Positions 51,938 through 61,772 are shown, numbered from the stretch's first letter. The stretch: DNA of 64,000 nt from an uncultured Atopobiaceae bacterium (GCA_910579165.1 CAJTTF010000001.1:186001-250000); one strand, 5' to 3'. Notes: generated from the sequence alone by a model not told the origin. Translations and numbers: made by a program.

Positions 51938-52488
51938 TGGTTGCAGCTATGTCAGAGCAAAAGCACATCGGTAATCCTTTCGCCAAAGCCTCTGTTGGCG
52001 TCGATATTGTTCCTATCGCGCGCATCAAACAGGCGCTCAAGCGTACGCCCTCATTCAAACGCACCGTGTTCACGGATGAAGAAGTAGCTTATTGCGAATC
52101 GCGGACCAATCCGTCGCAATCATACGCTGCGAGATTTGCCGCACGAGAAGCCGTCCTCAAAGCTCTTGGTGTTGGCTTTGTAGATCTTGGTTTTCATCGG
52201 CTGCAAGATATAGCAGTTGTTATCGATGAAAAGGGTAGGCCGCATGCTTGCTTGGAAGGTGTGGCAAAAGAGATTGCTTCTGCTCAAGGGGTGTTGGATG
52301 TGGCAATATCTCTCTCGCATACACCTGACGTTGCTGTGGCAAATGCGGTGGCCATTACCTCGGCGATAAAACCCAAGGGCGAAGAAGAAATATCGCCTGC
52401 AGAAGAGATGCTGCAAGATTTTAAGGCAGCACGACCGCTTCTCGACGAATTAGATGCACAACTCGCAACGCAATTTGGCAAAATGTAG
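51937..52488 (+). CDS. acpS: Holo-[acyl-carrier-protein] synthase
   Basis: 183 aa from GTG 51937 overlapping the glmS stop; an ATG at 51949 is equally possible. Core motifs GVDIVPIARI and FAAREAVLKALG carry the Mg-binding Asp and Glu of AcpS, with SLSHTPDVAVANAVA as the CoA pocket strand. The last 45 residues are an acidic helical tail not usual for AcpS. It attaches 4'-phosphopantetheine to ACP. Confidence 0.92.
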   Translation: MVAAMSEQKHIGNPFAKASVGVDIVPIARIKQALKRTPSFKRTVFTDEEVAYCESRTNPSQSYAARFAAREAVLKALGVGFVDLGFHRLQDIAVVIDEKGRPHACLEGVAKEIASAQGVLDVAISLSHTPDVAVANAVAITSAIKPKGEEEISPAEEMLQDFKAARPLLDELDAQLATQFGKM

Positions 52489-52654
52489 TTACAATAGAAG
52501 CGTTGCACATGGACGCGTGCAGAGCTTTACGCGCAACGCACTGAGCGTTTGACTTAACGCTTTGCATACTTGTTCATAAAACATACCAAGAAACAAAAAC
52601 GAACCCTCAACGAACCTAAAACGAAGTAGATTATAAAGTGAGGTGTGCTCTCTC

Positions 52655-54271
52655 ATGCAACCAGTTCTTAACGTAGAAGACGTACGGCGCGTCGAACAAG
52701 ACCTTACGGCGGCTGGCGTTAGTCTTGCAGAGCTCATGCGTCGTGCCGGCCATGCCGCTGCGCAAGAGGTTCTCAATCTCGGCGATGTGGAACACGTTAT
52801 TATTTTTGCCGGTCCGGGCAACAATGGGGGAGACAGCTGGGTAGCAGCTGAGCTCTTACACCGAGCAGGTGCCTCCGTGGAGGTGGTTTGCTCCGAAGAT
52901 CCCGCAGAAATTCAATCACCACTTGAGGCGATGGTTGCCAAAAGTGCACAAGAAGCGGGCGTTTCCTATGTTGTTGCTCCCTCTAAAAACGATATCGAGC
53001 GTCGCCTACAAGAAGCCTCCGTTGCCCTTGACGGGATTTTTGGTACTGGTTTTCACGGAGAGATCCATGCGCCTTATGACATCTGGATTAATGCCATCAA
53101 TGAGTCAGGGATAAAGGTTGTCTCCATCGACGTTCCAAGCGGTATCTCGGCGCAAACTGGAGAGGGTGCCAATCCCTACGTTATGGCCGAGGTCACAGTA
53201 ACGATGATTTCCCTTAAACCTGGGCTTATTTCAGGAAAGGGAAGAGACGCCTGTGGGGCCATAGTGGTCGCCCCTCTTGCCGAGCAGTCCGAGAAGTTCA
53301 TCGTTGATGCTGATCCTGTAGCCTGGCGGGTAGACACTGCAGACTACGTTGACGTAATTCCTGCGCCAACCGTTGACATAGACAAGTACTCACGAGGATC
53401 TGTTTTGGTAGTGGCAGGTTCCAAACACTATCCAGGAGCAGCCATCCTAGCAGCAGAAGCAGCGGCTCGTGCGGGCGCAGGCTATGTCACGCTTTGCGTT
53501 CCTAGTTGCATTGCAACGGTCTGTCGTACGCACCTCACCTCAATCCCGGTGGTTGCGCTTCCTTCAAGCGATAGTGGTACCTTTGCGATCTCAGCCAAGG
53601 CAGATCTTATCAAGCTTGCCAAGAGCCGCGATGTGGTGGTTGCGGGACCGGGGATGGGAGTTTCCGCAGACACGGTCTCACTTGTAACCGCACTTCTCGA
53701 AACAAAAGTGCCACTTGTTCTGGACGCCGACGCGCTCAATTCCATGGCGCGCATGACGACAGATAGCATTGATAACTTTCCAGAACTCATTCGCCGAGAA
53801 GCCCCACTTGTATTGACACCGCACCGAAAAGAACTGGGAAGGCTTGTAGGAATGAACGATGCGCCTCCTGAATCTCTTGCCTCGTCTATGGAGGCGGCAA
53901 GAAGAATTGTTTGGGCTGACGGCGGATCGGATATTTGCGTCATAGCAAAAGGAGAAGCGACGGCATGTGTGGGTGTTGAAATTGCGCTTCTGCCCAAGCC
54001 AGGACCTCTGTCGCTTGCAACCGCTGGAACCGGTGACATCCTTGCAGGCATTGTAGGTGCTTTCCTGGCGCGGCACATGAACGAGGAAGATGTCTTGCCG
54101 CTCATGTGCGCTATGGCTTGCGAGACACATGCGACAGCTGCACGTTTAGCGGCTGAGGAGTTTGGTCTTTATGGCGCCCTGTCTTCGGATATTGTGAAGA
54201 AGGTAGGCCTTGCACTCGATAATGTTGAAGAGCGTACAACGCTCCTTGCGGCAACTGAAATGGATTCTTAG
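52655..54271 (+). CDS. nnr: Bifunctional NAD(P)H-hydrate epimerase / ADP-dependent dehydratase
   Basis: 538 aa from ATG 52655. N-terminal YjeF_N epimerase: IIFAGPGNNGGDSWVAAELL and DGIFGTGFHG. C-terminal carbohydrate-kinase-like dehydratase: SRGSVLVVAGSKHYPGAAIL, VLDADALNSM, LTPHRKELGRL and AGTGDILAGIVGAFLA. Together they repair hydrated NADH and NADPH. It lies between acpS and alr, a common order. Confidence 0.95.
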   Translation: MQPVLNVEDVRRVEQDLTAAGVSLAELMRRAGHAAAQEVLNLGDVEHVIIFAGPGNNGGDSWVAAELLHRAGASVEVVCSEDPAEIQSPLEAMVAKSAQEAGVSYVVAPSKNDIERRLQEASVALDGIFGTGFHGEIHAPYDIWINAINESGIKVVSIDVPSGISAQTGEGANPYVMAEVTVTMISLKPGLISGKGRDACGAIVVAPLAEQSEKFIVDADPVAWRVDTADYVDVIPAPTVDIDKYSRGSVLVVAGSKHYPGAAILAAEAAARAGAGYVTLCVPSCIATVCRTHLTSIPVVALPSSDSGTFAISAKADLIKLAKSRDVVVAGPGMGVSADTVSLVTALLETKVPLVLDADALNSMARMTTDSIDNFPELIRREAPLVLTPHRKELGRLVGMNDAPPESLASSMEAARRIVWADGGSDICVIAKGEATACVGVEIALLPKPGPLSLATAGTGDILAGIVGAFLARHMNEEDVLPLMCAMACETHATAARLAAEEFGLYGALSSDIVKKVGLALDNVEERTTLLAATEMDS

Positions 54272-54335
54272 TTACCGGTTATAGACTCCTATCTACGTGT
54301 TACACAGGGAGCTAGCTTGAACGAGGAAAAAGAGT

Positions 54336-55538
54336 ATGGAAGCGACTGCGGATAGAGGATTCGTCCCTAAGGACCTTGCTCCCAAAGACAGGTGGTCTTG
54401 GGTAGAGATTGATACGCATGCGCTGCGTCGGAATGTGCAGACGCTTAAAGGTCTTTTGCCGCCAGAAACAAAAATGCTGGCCGTTGTAAAGGCGGATGCT
54501 TATGGCCATGGTGCGGCAGAATGCGCCAAAGTGATGAAACTCGCTGGCGCCTCTATGTTTGGCGTTGCTACCGTGAAAGAGGGGGTTGAACTTCGCGAAG
54601 CGGGATGCATAGCACCTATTCTTGTTCTATCACAACCGCCAGAGACGGCAATTGATGACCTGGTTGCCTACGATTTGCAACCGGCCCTCTTTGAATTTGA
54701 ATTTGCGCTTGCCTACGGAGAGGCAGCAGCTGCAGCAAATAAGCCTGGCAATTACCATCTCATTATTGATACAGGCATGACGCGAACGGGAGTACTGCCT
54801 GAAGATGTTTTGGAGCTTCTTCGTCAGCTTGATTTCCATCGTGGACTCGTATGCCAAGGAACCTTCACGCATTTTGCCACGGCTGATCTTATGCAGGACT
54901 GGGACTTTGAACTTCAAAAAAAGCATTTTGACGACATTATCGCCGAGATGCGCAATGCGGGTTTTGATCCTGGCGTAGTGCACGGAGCCAATACTCCAGC
55001 CTCCATCCTTCACCCTGAAAGTCATTACGACATGGTGCGCGTAGGGATTGGCATGTATGGGCTGCATCCATGCCCCATAGCAAAAAAGAAGTTTGATGCA
55101 CTGGGCGTTCATCTCGATCCCGTTATGAGTGTGCGCGCAAAGATAACGCGTGTTGCAGAACCTGAAGTTGGTTCAGGTGTTTCGTATGGACTGACCTATC
55201 GTATCTCGCGTCCAAACATACAAATTGCCACTATCCCCATTGGCTATGCAGATGGCTATCGACGCGCTTTCTCCAATGAAGCGGAAGTTCTGGCAGGAGG
55301 GCAGAGACATCGACAAGTTGGAGCTATTTGTATGGACCAGGCGATGTTTGCTGTAGAGGTAAATCAGAACAGGACCTATGACCCCAAGAATCCCGTTGAA
55401 GTGGGGGATGTTGTAACTTTGATGGGGCGCGATGGCTATGAGCACATTACCGCTGACGATCTTGCTCGCATAGCAAGAACAATCAACTACGAAATTACAT
55501 GCGACTTTGGGCTGCGGCTAAACAAGATTTATATCTAG
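54336..55538 (+). CDS. alr: Alanine racemase
   Basis: 400 aa, GAACGAGGAAAAAG before ATG. PLP lysine in AVVKADAYGHGA, catalytic tyrosine in VGSGVSYGLTYRI, and PIGYADGYRR for PLP-phosphate contact. Provides D-alanine for the wall. Convergent with tsaE 25 bases away. The first 18 residues are an extra tail. Confidence 0.95.
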   Translation: MEATADRGFVPKDLAPKDRWSWVEIDTHALRRNVQTLKGLLPPETKMLAVVKADAYGHGAAECAKVMKLAGASMFGVATVKEGVELREAGCIAPILVLSQPPETAIDDLVAYDLQPALFEFEFALAYGEAAAAANKPGNYHLIIDTGMTRTGVLPEDVLELLRQLDFHRGLVCQGTFTHFATADLMQDWDFELQKKHFDDIIAEMRNAGFDPGVVHGANTPASILHPESHYDMVRVGIGMYGLHPCPIAKKKFDALGVHLDPVMSVRAKITRVAEPEVGSGVSYGLTYRISRPNIQIATIPIGYADGYRRAFSNEAEVLAGGQRHRQVGAICMDQAMFAVEVNQNRTYDPKNPVEVGDVVTLMGRDGYEHITADDLARIARTINYEITCDFGLRLNKIYI

Positions 55539-55562
55539 ACAGAACTCTCTATAGTCCGTGTT

Positions 55563-56084
55563 TTAGGTAGAAGGATTCTCGCGTTTTAATGCCTCAGCGA
55601 GTCTTTCTTGCGCAGATACTCCCGTTGCCGAGAAGCGAAAGATGCGCTCGTCCGGTCTGTCCCCACTACGCTCAATGGTTATTTCAAAATAAGCAGTGCC
55701 CAGAAGATCTTTGTAGGGCTCTCCCCATTCAATAAAGGTGACTCCCTCGTATCCAGCCACGTCGAAAAGCCCTGTCTCTCCAAGTTCCCGTGCGTCGTGG
55801 ATGCGATACAAATCAAAATGATAAAGGTCGCTTAATGCATGTTCCTTTTTGGGGATGGGATACTGGAACATGAGATTAAATGTGGGGCTTGTGACAGGCT
55901 CAGCAATTCCTAGTGCTGTTGCAATTCCCTGAACAAAGGTTGTCTTTCCGGCTCCTAAGTCTCCGTGTAAATAGACGATGTCAGCATTACGAAGATGGAC
56001 GGCAAAGGTGCGTGCAAGCGATAAGGTATTTTCAAGCGAGTTGCACGCTACAGAGAATGGATGAGGATGCTTATAGGTAGACAC
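55563..56084 (-). CDS. tsaE: tRNA t6A biosynthesis ATPase TsaE
   Basis: 173 aa from GTG 56084, whose G is the last base of the udg stop; AAGGAGC lies eight bases upstream. Walker A HGDLGAGKTTFVQG, the SPTFNLMFQY switch and the HFDLYRI and VTFIEWGE motifs are typical. It drives cycling of the TsaB-TsaD complex, whose fused gene starts about 1 kb away on the other strand. A frame-open extension to 56105 is not needed. Confidence 0.93.
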   Translation of the reverse strand: MSTYKHPHPFSVACNSLENTLSLARTFAVHLRNADIVYLHGDLGAGKTTFVQGIATALGIAEPVTSPTFNLMFQYPIPKKEHALSDLYHFDLYRIHDARELGETGLFDVAGYEGVTFIEWGEPYKDLLGTAYFEITIERSGDRPDERIFRFSATGVSAQERLAEALKRENPST

Positions 56085-56944
56085 TATTGACGCTCCTTGA
56101 GCCAAGTACGCAGCGTCCTAAAATCGTTCTCAAGTGCCGTTTGTTTCTTGGGATCATAAATGGCCGCTGCGGGATGAAAAACGGGAAATACAGTGACTGC
56201 GCTGTCGGTCTCCGCGCAAGTATTTTGCGCATTGCTTTTTGTGGGAAACTTTTCCTCATGCGTGCTTTTTGCATCTTCTTCTTTTTCTTGCTCAGAACCT
56301 GTTGAGGATGAATGATTGAATGTTTCTTGTGACGGCAGAGCGAAGAACGTGTCTTTTGAACACTCAGAAAAAGACAGAGGTTGTGTGAAAAAAGTCCCCC
56401 TTAATTCAGTAATGGGTTTTTTTGTTTTGAGTATACATTGAGACGAAAACGTCCCCAGCGTTACAAGTATTTTTGGCTTAATGGCTTCAATCTGCGCTCC
56501 CAAAAATGGTGAACACGCCTTGATTTCCTCAGGCCTAGGATCTCGATTCTTGGGTGGTCTACATTTCACTACGTTTGCAATGAAGATGTCTTCCCGTTCT
56601 AATCCGGCAACTTCAAGAAGGGCATCGAGACGCTTTCCAGCAGCGCCCACAAAGGGGAGGCCGCCCTCATCTTCATTTTTACCAGGAGCTTCACCGCAGA
56701 GCATAACATCTGCGTTTTTATTGCCCGCTCCAAACACAATGTTGTTGCGTGTTGTGGCTAGTGGGCAAAGCGCACACTCAGAGACGCTCCTCTGCACGCG
56801 GTCTAGTCGTGGATTTTCCCGAGAGTAGGCGTGGGACTTTGCCTGAGAATTCGCCTGGCTGGCTGCCTGAGAGTTCGCCTGGCCGTTCATCTGTGGGTGT
56901 GCCAGAAAAAGTGTGTGGCTCCTTGTCTGAGAGTACATGGACAT
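56084..56944 (-). CDS. Uracil-DNA glycosylase, family 4 (iron-sulfur)
   Basis: 286 aa. Removes uracil from DNA. Motifs: GEAPGKNEDEGGLPFVGAAG, the FeS cysteines in CALCPLA and in the pair spaced across KCRPPKNRDPRPEEIKACSP, and the second active-site motif FHPAAAIY. Two unusual parts: an N-terminal Ser-Gln-Ala-Asn repeat tail (residues 19-43) and a hydrophilic insert of about 65 residues between ELRGTFF and TVFPVFHP. The core is complete, so activity is expected. It is co-transcribed with tsaE. Confidence 0.9.
   Translation of the reverse strand: MSMYSQTRSHTLFLAHPQMNGQANSQAASQANSQAKSHAYSRENPRLDRVQRSVSECALCPLATTRNNIVFGAGNKNADVMLCGEAPGKNEDEGGLPFVGAAGKRLDALLEVAGLEREDIFIANVVKCRPPKNRDPRPEEIKACSPFLGAQIEAIKPKILVTLGTFSSQCILKTKKPITELRGTFFTQPLSFSECSKDTFFALPSQETFNHSSSTGSEQEKEEDAKSTHEEKFPTKSNAQNTCAETDSAVTVFPVFHPAAAIYDPKKQTALENDFRTLRTWLKERQ
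56833..56888 (-). repeat. Short degenerate repeat in the uracil-DNA glycosylase tail
   Basis: On the minus strand the segment encodes GQANSQAASQANSQAKSHAYS, built from a QANSQA motif repeated about every 18-21 bases, then drifting to KSHAYS. The units are interrupted and imperfect. This adds to the set of gene-end arrays in the window. Confidence 0.65.
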
Positions 56945-57113
56945 TCAGTATTCTTCGCTCTTTTTGTTGGAAAGTAGTGGCTTGACTTCGCTGGATAAGT
57001 TAATCGCCTCATGTAAAAGCTCTTGTCGTCCTAACATTGTATTTATCATCTGCTGGTTTGTAAATCTGGAGCGCGCTTCTCTAAAGCAAAAACTCCGTGT
57101 ATTCTTATAGTCT

Positions 57114-59564
57114 ATGAATATTCTTGCCTTTGATACAGCAACCGATCAGCTTGCCCTTGGGCTCGCTGATGTCGCACCGCAGGCCTCCTCTCAGTCTACT
57201 GGGAAAGGTACCTCAATTGCCATGCTGGGTTCTGCCGATACACCCTGTCGACGTCACGCCAACGAAGAGCTTCTCCCATCAGCTTCTCGTCTTCTGGAGG
57301 ACTGTAATCTCACGTTTGGCGACGTTGACGCGTTTGTGGTTGGACGTGGTCCTGGCTCCTTTACGGGCGTGCGCATTGGAATCGCTACAAGTAAAGGCCT
57401 TGCTTATGCCTGCAATAAGCCACTCGTAGGCACCTCAACGCTTGACGCTGTGGCTTACAGAGCGTGGCTTTCCGGCGTGCGTGGTTTCTTAGGCGTCGTG
57501 GGAGAAGCAATGCGCGGAGAGGTTTATCCTGGTCTTTATGAGCTCGATGATCAGGGGGTTTCTCGAAAATATGCAATTGAGACGGTCCTTAAGGCAGCTG
57601 ATTGTGTGGAAGCGTGGTCTGCCGATAAGCTCCATGCCATGCAACTCACAGGCGACGGTTTGAACAAATACCAAGCTGCATTTGAGGAGGCAGGCTTTAC
57701 GCACATACTTCCTTCCGAGCTCTGGACACCAACGGGCGAGTCGCTTATACACAGTGCGCACCTAGAAGAAATCTTTGGCAGAGGGGATAGCCCATGCTGT
57801 AATCCGCAGTTAGTACTTCCTGTGTATACACGCCTTAGCGATGCCGAGGAGCATGAGCTGGATGCCTTAGGAAAGAAGCAACCCGCTTCACTTCAAAGTA
57901 CTGGGGTGGACGAGGAGGAGGGAGGATCTCCATATCAGTTAAGACCGATGCGCGCATACGATGTAGAAGAAGTGGCGCAGTTGGAGGCAGTGGTTTATGC
58001 GGATGCAACTGAATTTGATGGCACCTCGCATTCTCATATTCCGTACAGTGCAGAAACGTTGCACCAATCTCTCGCGCCTGCTTCCAAGACCCTAAAAACA
58101 AGTTGGTGGGTTGTGCAAAAGCAAGACGAGATAGTGGGCTTTGCCGGCGCCCAGCTGAGTGGTGATACGTTTGAGATTTTGGACGTAGCAGTGCATGCAG
58201 CACATAGGCATCAAGGTCTCGCCACAAAGCTTTTGGGGCGCGTCACGTATGATGGTCAGATGCTCGGAGCAACGCACGCCATGCTTGAAGTGTATGAGGC
58301 AAACAAACTTGCACGTTCGCTTTATACCAATCTTGGATTTGAGGAGGAGGCTCGCCGCACTAATTACTACGGTCCCGATAAAGACGCCCTTATGCTCAAG
58401 GCGGCGCTTCCACTTGCGCCTCCCGCGTCGCCCAATAATCCCCAGCCGCAGCGCATGGCTCTCGCATGGCCGCAGGAAGAGGAGGAACACTCTCAAGAAG
58501 TTGCGTCACGCCTCACGGAAGCTGGAGATCTTATTCTTGCCATCGAGACATCGTGTGACGAGACGGCAATGGCCATTATCGACAGCCATAACAATCTCGT
58601 TGCCAACGTGGTCTCAACTCAAATTGATTTCCATGCTCGTTTTGGTGGCGTCGTCCCAGAAATTGCTTCAAGAAAACATACAGAAGCCCTGTGTCTTGTG
58701 TTGCAAGAGACGTTAGAACAGGCAGGAACCTATTTTGGGTGCGACCATATCTCTCTACATGATCTATCGGCCGTTGGAGTGACCAAAGGTCCTGGTCTGG
58801 TGGGCGCGCTCGTTGTAGGGATTGCGTTTGCAAAGGGGCTAGCGGCAGGTGCACATCTTAAGCTCATAGGAGTCAACCATTTGGAAGGCCATCTCTTTGC
58901 TAATCTTTTGGAAAACCCGCATCTCAAGCCTCCGTTTGTAGCAAGTCTCGTCTCGGGTGGAAATACGATGCTCGTAGAAGTGAAGGATTGGGGAGACTAT
59001 GCGGTGCTTGGCGCTACCATCGACGATGCAGTGGGCGAGGCTTTTGACAAAGTTGCGAAGGCACTGGGCCTTGGCTACCCAGGAGGTCCCGTAATTTCTC
59101 GTCTTGCCCAGAAGGGTAATGCCAAAGCCATCGATTTCCCTCGCGCTCTTTTGCACAGTCATGATTATCGTTTCTCGCTGTCTGGTCTTAAGACGGCGGT
59201 TGTAACCTATCTTGAAAAACAGGAGCGCTTAGGCGTTCCCATTAGTAAGCCAGATGTTGCTGCATCGTTTCAGGCAGCCGTCATTGATGTACTAGTGGCA
59301 AAAGCGGTTAGCGCGGTAAAGGAATGCAATGTACGGGAATTCTGTGTAGGGGGAGGAGTTGCAGCCAATCCAGCGCTCAGAAACGCTTACGAAAGAGCAA
59401 TGAAAGAGCATGGCGTGCATCTTACGGTCCCGCCGCATAAAGCTTGTACGGATAATGCCGCGATGATTGCTCTTGTGGCACGGCGTGCCTTTAATGCTGG
59501 GAGATTCGACGATCTGTCGCTGGATGCAGAGCCTCGTACTAATGGCTTAGAAATTAATGGCTAA
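57114..59564 (+). CDS. tsaD: TsaB-RimI-TsaD triple fusion (t6A modification and N-acetyltransferase)
   Basis: 816 aa in one uninterrupted frame. Residues 1-235: TsaB (NILAFDTATDQLALGL, VGRGPGSFTGVRIGIATSKG). About 273-440: GNAT acetyltransferase of RimI type with the acetyl-CoA loop HRHQGLATKLL and LYTNLGFEEEAR. From about 472: TsaD, with ETSCDETAMAI, metal ligands in EIASRKHTEAL and NHLEGHLFAN, and SGGNTMLVEV. TsaB/TsaD make threonylcarbamoyl-adenosine at tRNA position 37; RimI acetylates S18. These are usually three adjacent genes. A TATAGT ends only two bases before the ATG and no Shine-Dalgarno is seen, so translation may be leaderless. Confidence 0.95.
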   Translation: MNILAFDTATDQLALGLADVAPQASSQSTGKGTSIAMLGSADTPCRRHANEELLPSASRLLEDCNLTFGDVDAFVVGRGPGSFTGVRIGIATSKGLAYACNKPLVGTSTLDAVAYRAWLSGVRGFLGVVGEAMRGEVYPGLYELDDQGVSRKYAIETVLKAADCVEAWSADKLHAMQLTGDGLNKYQAAFEEAGFTHILPSELWTPTGESLIHSAHLEEIFGRGDSPCCNPQLVLPVYTRLSDAEEHELDALGKKQPASLQSTGVDEEEGGSPYQLRPMRAYDVEEVAQLEAVVYADATEFDGTSHSHIPYSAETLHQSLAPASKTLKTSWWVVQKQDEIVGFAGAQLSGDTFEILDVAVHAAHRHQGLATKLLGRVTYDGQMLGATHAMLEVYEANKLARSLYTNLGFEEEARRTNYYGPDKDALMLKAALPLAPPASPNNPQPQRMALAWPQEEEEHSQEVASRLTEAGDLILAIETSCDETAMAIIDSHNNLVANVVSTQIDFHARFGGVVPEIASRKHTEALCLVLQETLEQAGTYFGCDHISLHDLSAVGVTKGPGLVGALVVGIAFAKGLAAGAHLKLIGVNHLEGHLFANLLENPHLKPPFVASLVSGGNTMLVEVKDWGDYAVLGATIDDAVGEAFDKVAKALGLGYPGGPVISRLAQKGNAKAIDFPRALLHSHDYRFSLSGLKTAVVTYLEKQERLGVPISKPDVAASFQAAVIDVLVAKAVSAVKECNVREFCVGGGVAANPALRNAYERAMKEHGVHLTVPPHKACTDNAAMIALVARRAFNAGRFDDLSLDAEPRTNGLEING

Positions 59565-59607
59565 AACTACCTGAGATACCTTCAGGGAATCCTAGAGAGG
59601 AATGCGG

Positions 59608-60675
59608 ATGATACTAACGGTTACGCTGAATGCATCTATCGATAAGCGCTACCAGCTTTCGGGCGCCATTACAGACTATGAGGTTCAGCGCGTCTCCGAC
59701 GTAACAAATACCGCTGGCGGAAAAGGTATCAACTGCACGCGTGCCATTGCTGCTCTTGGGGAGGCCGTATTCCCCACAGGTTTTGTTGGAGGATTCAACG
59801 GTGACTATCTCTGCTCGCTTCTCTCGAAAGACGGCATTGCAAACGATTTCGTACATACGACGGCGGAGACACGTTCATGTATCAATGTGCTCGATGCTAC
59901 AGGTGCCTCCACTGAGTTTTTGGAACCAAGTGAGCCAATCGACTCTGGGGACCTTGATGCTTTTGCCGAGAAGTACGAGCGGCTGCTAAAACATCCTGCA
60001 GACGCTTCTCACAAGATAGAGGCCGTAACGCTCAATGGGTCTTTGCCTCAAGGGGCACCTTGCTCTTTTTATCGAGAGCTCATCCGCATTGCGCACGACG
60101 CGAATGTTCCCGTATTGCTCGATACATCGGGCGGCGCACTTTTGCAAGCATTACCTGCGTCGCCTACGTTTATCAAGCCCAATCTAGATGAATTAGAAGT
60201 TCTACTTCAGGACGCCCATCAAAGAGCATGTCCAGGAGCGAATCAAGAAGTGCCTCAGGGAGCATGCCAAGAAGGGTCTCAAGGAGCCTATCAAGAAACA
60301 GTACAAATCATCAAACAAGCAAAAGATATTCAAGAACACCTTGCTGATATAAGCGCACTGGCAGCCTCTGTATCAGAAAAGTATCGCATCCCCTACGTGG
60401 CAATATCGCTTGGAAAAGACGGAGCGCTGCTCTACCATGACGAGCGTGCATATTATGCGTGCCCACCCAAGATTGATGCGGTGAATCCGGTGGGATCCGG
60501 AGATACGATGGTAGGTGCTTTTGCTGTTGGGTTCGCGCGGGGCTTTTCTCCTGACACCATGCTTATCTCGGCAATTGCGGCCGCAAGTGCCAACTGCCTC
60601 ACCGATAAAACTGGCTCGTTTGAACAGGCAGATTACAGGCGCATTAAAGATCGGGTATCTCTCACAATGCTGTAG
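59608..60675 (+). CDS. PfkB-family 1-phosphofructokinase / tagatose-6-phosphate kinase
   Basis: 355 aa from ATG 59608; an ATG two codons earlier sits on the binding site AGAGAGGAAT and is less likely. TVTLNASIDKRYQL, AGGKGINCTRA, LNGSLPQG, and the catalytic VNPVGSGDTMVGAFA. The family includes FruK and LacC/tagatose-6-phosphate kinase; the class II aldolase downstream fits either. Inside the fold, between FIKPNLDELEVLL and the next helix, is a Gln/Gly/Ala insert made of 24-bp repeats. Confidence 0.85.
   Translation: MILTVTLNASIDKRYQLSGAITDYEVQRVSDVTNTAGGKGINCTRAIAALGEAVFPTGFVGGFNGDYLCSLLSKDGIANDFVHTTAETRSCINVLDATGASTEFLEPSEPIDSGDLDAFAEKYERLLKHPADASHKIEAVTLNGSLPQGAPCSFYRELIRIAHDANVPVLLDTSGGALLQALPASPTFIKPNLDELEVLLQDAHQRACPGANQEVPQGACQEGSQGAYQETVQIIKQAKDIQEHLADISALAASVSEKYRIPYVAISLGKDGALLYHDERAYYACPPKIDAVNPVGSGDTMVGAFAVGFARGFSPDTMLISAIAAASANCLTDKTGSFEQADYRRIKDRVSLTML
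60217..60303 (+). repeat. 24-bp tandem repeat, about 3.6 units, inside the kinase gene
   Basis: Units start at 60217, 60241, 60265 and 60289 and encode HQRACPGA, NQEVPQGA, CQEGSQGA and YQETVQ. The spacing is exactly 24 bases and the frame is kept. It sits in a surface loop position of the PfkB fold. Confidence 0.85.
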
Positions 60676-60920
60676 TGATCTGTTGTGATGGTACGTCACC
60701 ACATACTCTGACAACGTCCGCAGGAGCAATATCAATAAAGACGCCAAGAGACATGCGCCAATCAAAGAGCGGCTTTGTTGGATGTGATAGACTTCTCAGT
60801 GCACTAAAAAAGACAACTAACCTCATAGAACTGCTGGTCGTTTTATTGTATTAGCGACATGGTTTAGCAATATGGACGACACTGAGAGAATCAAGCTCAT
60901 GCCCTGCAAAAAGGAGAGAA

Positions 60921-61772
60921 ATGCTAGTTACGACTAAAGAGATGCTCTTAGACGCACAGCGCGGACACTATGCAGTGGGCGCTTTTAACATTGAAGACCT
61001 AGAATTCGTGATGGCAGTTGTTAAAGCAGCTGATGAGATGCAAGCGCCCGTCATCTTGCAGACCACGCCAGGTTCTGTGAAGTATGCTGGCCTTGATTAT
61101 TTCTATGCCATGGCGGCTGCAGCTGCTAAAAAGACGCGTGTCCCCGTTGCTCTCCACCTTGATCACGGTGATGGCTTCGCGCTTTGCATGCGCGCTATTC
61201 ACGCTGGCTATACCTCCGTCATGATTGATGGCTCGCACGATCCCTTTGAAACCAATATCGCAATTACCGCCTCCGTGGCCCGTGTTGGAGCCGCCATGGG
61301 AGTGCCAGTGGAAGCAGAGCTTGGCAAGGTGGGCGGCAAGGAAGATGATGGGAAGGATGCTGGTGATGATAATCCCTTCACAGACCCCGATGAAGCGAAA
61401 GAGTTCGTTCTTAAAACGGGCTGCACCTCGCTTGCTGTAGGAGTTGGCACTGCACACGGCGTCTATAAAGGTACCCCGCATGTTGAACAAGAGGTTCTTA
61501 AAGCGATTGCGTCGGTGGTTGACATACCGCTCGTACTCCATGGTACCAGCGGTGTTCCCGATGAACAGGTTAAAGAAGCTATCAAAAATGGCGTCTGCAA
61601 GGTGAACTATGCCACAGAACTTCGCCAGGCTTATATGCGCGGCTTTATGGATTTCATGAATGAGAATCCTGATGCTTTTGATCCCAAAAAGCCAGCCGCA
61701 AGCGGTATGGCTGAGATTGAAAAAGTTGTCGCTTCTCACATGGAAAACCTGGGTTCTGCTAACAAGGCCTAA
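60921..61772 (+). CDS. fba: Class II fructose/tagatose-bisphosphate aldolase
   Basis: 283 aa, AAAAAGGAGAGAA before ATG. GAFNIEDLEFVMAVV, zinc ligand region HLDHGDGF, EAELGKVGGKED with the conserved Glu, VGTAHGVYKGTP and VLHGTSGVP, then KVNYATELR. Length and motifs match the GatY/KbaY/FbaA branch, so fructose-1,6- or tagatose-1,6-bisphosphate are both possible. It follows the kinase by 245 bases without a terminator. Confidence 0.9.
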   Translation: MLVTTKEMLLDAQRGHYAVGAFNIEDLEFVMAVVKAADEMQAPVILQTTPGSVKYAGLDYFYAMAAAAAKKTRVPVALHLDHGDGFALCMRAIHAGYTSVMIDGSHDPFETNIAITASVARVGAAMGVPVEAELGKVGGKEDDGKDAGDDNPFTDPDEAKEFVLKTGCTSLAVGVGTAHGVYKGTPHVEQEVLKAIASVVDIPLVLHGTSGVPDEQVKEAIKNGVCKVNYATELRQAYMRGFMDFMNENPDAFDPKKPAASGMAEIEKVVASHMENLGSANKA

